This document shows, piece by piece, positions 50,920 to 53,575 of a stretch of DNA of 53,575 bases. The notes beneath the pieces were generated by a model that was not told where the DNA came from, ran no database searches, and was given only the letters and a program-made list of their open reading frames with translations. The DNA comes from Oscillospiraceae bacterium. Lineage in GTDB: Bacteria > Bacillota > Clostridia > Oscillospirales > Acutalibacteraceae. The position numbers and the translations under genes were made by a program. Positions within the stretch are counted from its first letter, which is position 1; every line of letters starts with the position of its first letter. Location of the stretch: positions 1 to 53,575 of the forward strand of contig SVPR01000015.1 of assembly GCA_015065785.1 (NCBI GenBank), read 5' to 3'.

Positions 50920-53388
50920 ATGGACAAGACAATAAGACTTATAGGTAACGCACACCTTGACCCAATCTGGCTCTGGCGTTGGCAAGAGGGCTGTGGCGAG
51001 GTTTTACAGACATTCAGAAGCGCACTTGACAGATTAAATGAATATGACGATTTTGTTTTCACCTGCTCTTCTGCTGCATATTACAAATGGGTTGAAGACA
51101 TTGACCCGAAAATGTTTGAAGAAATTAAAGCAATGGTTAAAAAAGGCAGATGGGTGCCTGTTAATGGTTGGTGGGTGCAACCGGATTGCAATATGCCAAG
51201 TGGTGAAAGCTTTGCCCGTCAGGCACTTTACAGTCAGCTTTATTATAAAGAAAAATTCGGAAAAATCTGCAGAACAGGTTATAATGTTGACTCTTTCGGT
51301 CACAGTGCATTTTTACCGCAGTTCCTTACTAAAGCAGGTATGACAGGCTATGTTATGCACCGTCCTGGTGTTCACGAAAATAAAGAAATGCCTGAGAATC
51401 TTTTCTGGTGGGACAGTGCGGACGGCTCAAGAATTATGACCTACAGAATTCCTGATGGTTATGGTGCACACGGCAAAAATGCTCTTGACTCAAAAATGGC
51501 AGATATGGAACAGAGAGCCAACGAAACAGGTCACGGAATGATGCTCTTTTATGGTGTAGGCAACCACGGTGGCGGACCTACAAAGGGCGATATTGAATAT
51601 TTAAAAGCAAATATGAGAAGAGAGGGCTATAATGACCTCGAATTCAGCTCACCTGACGATTTCTTTGAAGAGTTAATGACTCAACCGCTTGATTTACCAT
51701 CATGGAATGATGAAATGCAGCATCACGCAAGTGGTTGTTACAGTGCAACCTCACTTGTTAAGGAGCTAAACAGAAAATCTGAAAATCTTCTCTCAGCTGC
51801 AGAAAAATGGGACACAATTTCTTCAATTGTTGTTGATTCAAAGGCAGAAACTGAAGAATTCAAAAATGCCTGGCGTGAAGTTTGCTTTAATCAATTCCAC
51901 GATATTTTATGCGGTTGCTCAATAAGAGAAGCGTATGAGGATGTTAAAGCAAGTGAGGGCTATGCTCAGAATATTGCGTCAAAAGCATATAACAACGCAG
52001 TTTTAAGAATTGCAAGAAAAATTGACACCTGGATTGACGGAGTGGATAAAGCAGTTTTAGAAAACACAAGTAATCAGGCTGCTTTAGAAAACGGCTTCCC
52101 CCGTCCTGTTGTAGTGTTCAATCCTCATTCTTATGAAATAGAAATTCCTGTAAGAGTTCATCACGCTTCAAGTGCAGTTAAAGACAGCGATGAAAATGAT
52201 GTTATCTTCCAGAATGTCAGAGCATCACGCTCAAACGACAGTCATTTAGATACATTATTTATGGCTCGTGTTAAGCCTTTAGGTTATGCTACTTATTGGC
52301 TTACAAAGGCTGATGACTTAAAGGCAGAAAAAGAGGTTACTGCTGAACAGAATTTCTTTATGGAAAACGAGCATATAATGGTCGCATTTGACACAGAAAC
52401 AGGTTACATTAAAAATCTTGTTTCTAAAGAAGCCGGTGTTGAATTTGCAAGCAGTAACTACCTTGCAATTCCTACCGTTATAAACGATTCTGAAACAGAC
52501 ACATGGGCACACAATGTGTTTAAATTCCACGATGTAAAAGGATTTATGGAATTAGAGTCTATAAAAAGAATTGAAGACGGTGCACTTCGCAGCGTTATCC
52601 GTACTGTTCATAAATTCAATGATTCTTATTTAACACAGGATTTCATTTTAGCAAAAGGTCAGAAAACATTAAGAGTAGATTGTAAGGCTTTATGGCAAGA
52701 AAAATTCTCACTTCTTAAAATGTCCTTTGCAGTTGGTGGCGAAGAAGGAATTTCCACTTATGAAGTACCGGGCGGATTTATTAAACGCCCTTGTAACGGC
52801 GAAGAAGAGCCTGCACTTAACTGGGCAGATATAACCGTTACCAAAAATGACAAACGAGCAGGTATTTCTGTTATGAGTGACTCGAAGTATAGCTATGACT
52901 GTGTTAATTCAGAGTTAAGACTTACTGCTTTAAGAAATGTTATTTTTGCTGACCATTATTCTGACCGTCCTGAAGCAAATTTCGACTTTACAGATGAGGG
53001 CTTGAACAGATTCTCTTACGGAATTTATCTTCACAGTGGCGAAGCAGAGAACAGTGATGTTGTGAAAGAAGCACACATTTTCAACAATAATGTTGTTGCA
53101 GTTCCTGAAAGCTACCACAAAGGACCACTTGACCCGACTGACAGCTTTATGTACACAGATTGCGACAATGTTTTAATCAGTGCAGTTAAACGCTGTGAGG
53201 ACGGTAGCGGTGATTTGATTATCCGCCTTTATGAAACAAAGGGAATTGAATGCACAAGAGGAATGTTGATGTCAAAGCTCTTTGATAACGGCTTCTGGTT
53301 CGATATTAAAAAGCACGAGGTTAAAACATTCCGTGTCCGCAGAGATTTAACAGTATTAGAAACAAACTTCCTTGAGGGGATTGTATAA
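50920..53388 (+). CDS. Glycoside hydrolase family 38 alpha-mannosidase
   Basis: 822-aa retaining, Zn-dependent alpha-mannosidase. The N-terminal catalytic domain shows NAHLDPIWLWRWQEG (zinc ligands His12 and Asp14) and YNVDSFGHSAFLPQ, in which Asp124 is ligand and nucleophile; further on come YGVGNHGGGPT and CFNQFHDILCGCSIREAYED. The C-terminal beta-sandwich domains occupy about 400-822. ATG 50920 follows GGAGGG at 8 nt, 1 nt after the previous stop; a start at 50893 would overlap that gene. Lacking a signal peptide, it would act on imported mannosides, possibly delivered by the GPH transporter. A terminator follows. Confidence 0.92.
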   Translation: MDKTIRLIGNAHLDPIWLWRWQEGCGEVLQTFRSALDRLNEYDDFVFTCSSAAYYKWVEDIDPKMFEEIKAMVKKGRWVPVNGWWVQPDCNMPSGESFARQALYSQLYYKEKFGKICRTGYNVDSFGHSAFLPQFLTKAGMTGYVMHRPGVHENKEMPENLFWWDSADGSRIMTYRIPDGYGAHGKNALDSKMADMEQRANETGHGMMLFYGVGNHGGGPTKGDIEYLKANMRREGYNDLEFSSPDDFFEELMTQPLDLPSWNDEMQHHASGCYSATSLVKELNRKSENLLSAAEKWDTISSIVVDSKAETEEFKNAWREVCFNQFHDILCGCSIREAYEDVKASEGYAQNIASKAYNNAVLRIARKIDTWIDGVDKAVLENTSNQAALENGFPRPVVVFNPHSYEIEIPVRVHHASSAVKDSDENDVIFQNVRASRSNDSHLDTLFMARVKPLGYATYWLTKADDLKAEKEVTAEQNFFMENEHIMVAFDTETGYIKNLVSKEAGVEFASSNYLAIPTVINDSETDTWAHNVFKFHDVKGFMELESIKRIEDGALRSVIRTVHKFNDSYLTQDFILAKGQKTLRVDCKALWQEKFSLLKMSFAVGGEEGISTYEVPGGFIKRPCNGEEEPALNWADITVTKNDKRAGISVMSDSKYSYDCVNSELRLTALRNVIFADHYSDRPEANFDFTDEGLNRFSYGIYLHSGEAENSDVVKEAHIFNNNVVAVPESYHKGPLDPTDSFMYTDCDNVLISAVKRCEDGSGDLIIRLYETKGIECTRGMLMSKLFDNGFWFDIKKHEVKTFRVRRDLTVLETNFLEGIV

Positions 53389-53389
53389 C

Positions 53390-53420
53390 AAAAACGGCAG
53401 TCGCAGGACTGCCGTTTTTT
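53390..53420 (+). terminator. Terminator after the GH38 gene
   Basis: AAAAACGGCAGTC (53390-53402) pairs with GACTGCCGTTTTT (53407-53419), loop GCAG, then T and AT-rich tail. It starts 2 nt after the stop codon. Confidence 0.9.
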
Positions 53421-53575
53421 ATAATTAAAAATTGAAAATTGAAAATTGAAAATTTCGGAAGGCTTCGCCTTTTTAAGTGCTGAATGCTGAGTGCTGAGTG
53501 CTGAATTTCGGAAGTCCTACGGACTTGATTATAATTATTATTCAATAAAAACAACAAGTTCTATCATTTTTGGTT
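53421..53575. repeat. Heptamer/hairpin element G, cut by the window edge
   Basis: TAATT then GAAAATT heptamers (53427-53454), AAGGC-TTC-GCCTT (about 53459-53471), GTGCTGA/ATGCTGA heptamers (about 53478-53506), AAGTCC-TAC-GGACTT (about 53512-53526), GATTATAATT, and at 53556 the start of the conserved hairpin (AAGTTCTATCATTTTTGGTT). Only its left half is visible. Confidence 0.87.

Noticed and set aside
53390..53420. Terminator hairpin as part of repeat element G
   Set aside because: The stem is 13 bp with a T-run immediately after the stop codon, typical of an ordinary terminator, and no heptamers lie on its left.

Overview
This window is a chromosomal segment around the replication origin of an AT-rich, low-GC Gram-positive bacterium, most likely an anaerobic, spore-forming member of the Clostridia. 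Four things point there: the dnaA-dnaN-yaaA-recF-remB-gyrB-gyrA block, the DnaD/DnaI-type primosome, strong AGGAGG ribosome binding sites with sigma-A promoters, and SpoIIQ-like and SleB-like sporulation hydrolases. A biotin-dependent sodium-pump decarboxylase and ECF-type B12 uptake fit an anaerobic gut or sediment fermenter. I cannot name the species.

Layout. 1-120: an rRNA-type promoter and leader on the minus strand, reading out of the window. 291-4801: a SleB-like hydrolase, then a four-gene Na+-translocating decarboxylase operon. 4869-8224 (minus): an exopolysaccharide control operon (chain-length protein, tyrosine kinase, PHP phosphatase, sugar dehydrogenase). 8407-9288: a PI-PLC-like protein. 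9334-16920 (minus): a surface beta-propeller protein, DnaD, DnaI, a fucose/ribose mutarotase, a cysteine-hydrolase homologue and RecG. 17337-22635: an EF-G-like GTPase, a cluster of parS-like sites, a candidate structured ncRNA, a SpoIIQ-like peptidase and an NhaC antiporter. 22897-28483 (minus): a sugar isomerase, two secreted membrane proteins, RarA, an MBL hydrolase and a prokaryotic RING protein. 28484-40847: dnaA, the oriC candidate with a DnaA-trio, dnaN, yaaA, recF, remB, gyrB, gyrA, an LCP ligase, a small membrane protein and a lipase-like protein. 41174-43902 (minus): a cobalamin riboswitch with a transcobalamin-like lipoprotein and an ECF S component, a nitroreductase and an isomerase. 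44208-53388: a GPH sugar transporter, a DUF4143 ATPase, a four-helix-bundle gene inside an unusual repeat array, an alkaline-phosphatase-like protein, an unrecognised probable glycan-active protein and a GH38 mannosidase.

The most unusual feature lies between the genes. Eight intergenic regions next to stop codons carry one architecture: runs of degenerate 7-bp repeats joined to tiny perfect hairpins with 3-4 nt loops (TTC/GAA, TAC/GTA, TGC/GCA). Stems vary but stay self-complementary, and the flanking heptamers are kept. The halves are usually arranged as nested inverted arms around a core. The core is a conserved 44-46 bp hairpin in three complete cases and probably a fourth cut by the window edge, short unique DNA in others, and in one case (47475-48206) a four-helix-bundle gene of the S23-IVP/Avd-like family, bounded by 19-bp direct repeats. 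I infer that these are relatives of one undescribed repeat or mobile system, with the four-helix protein as the only candidate protein component seen here.
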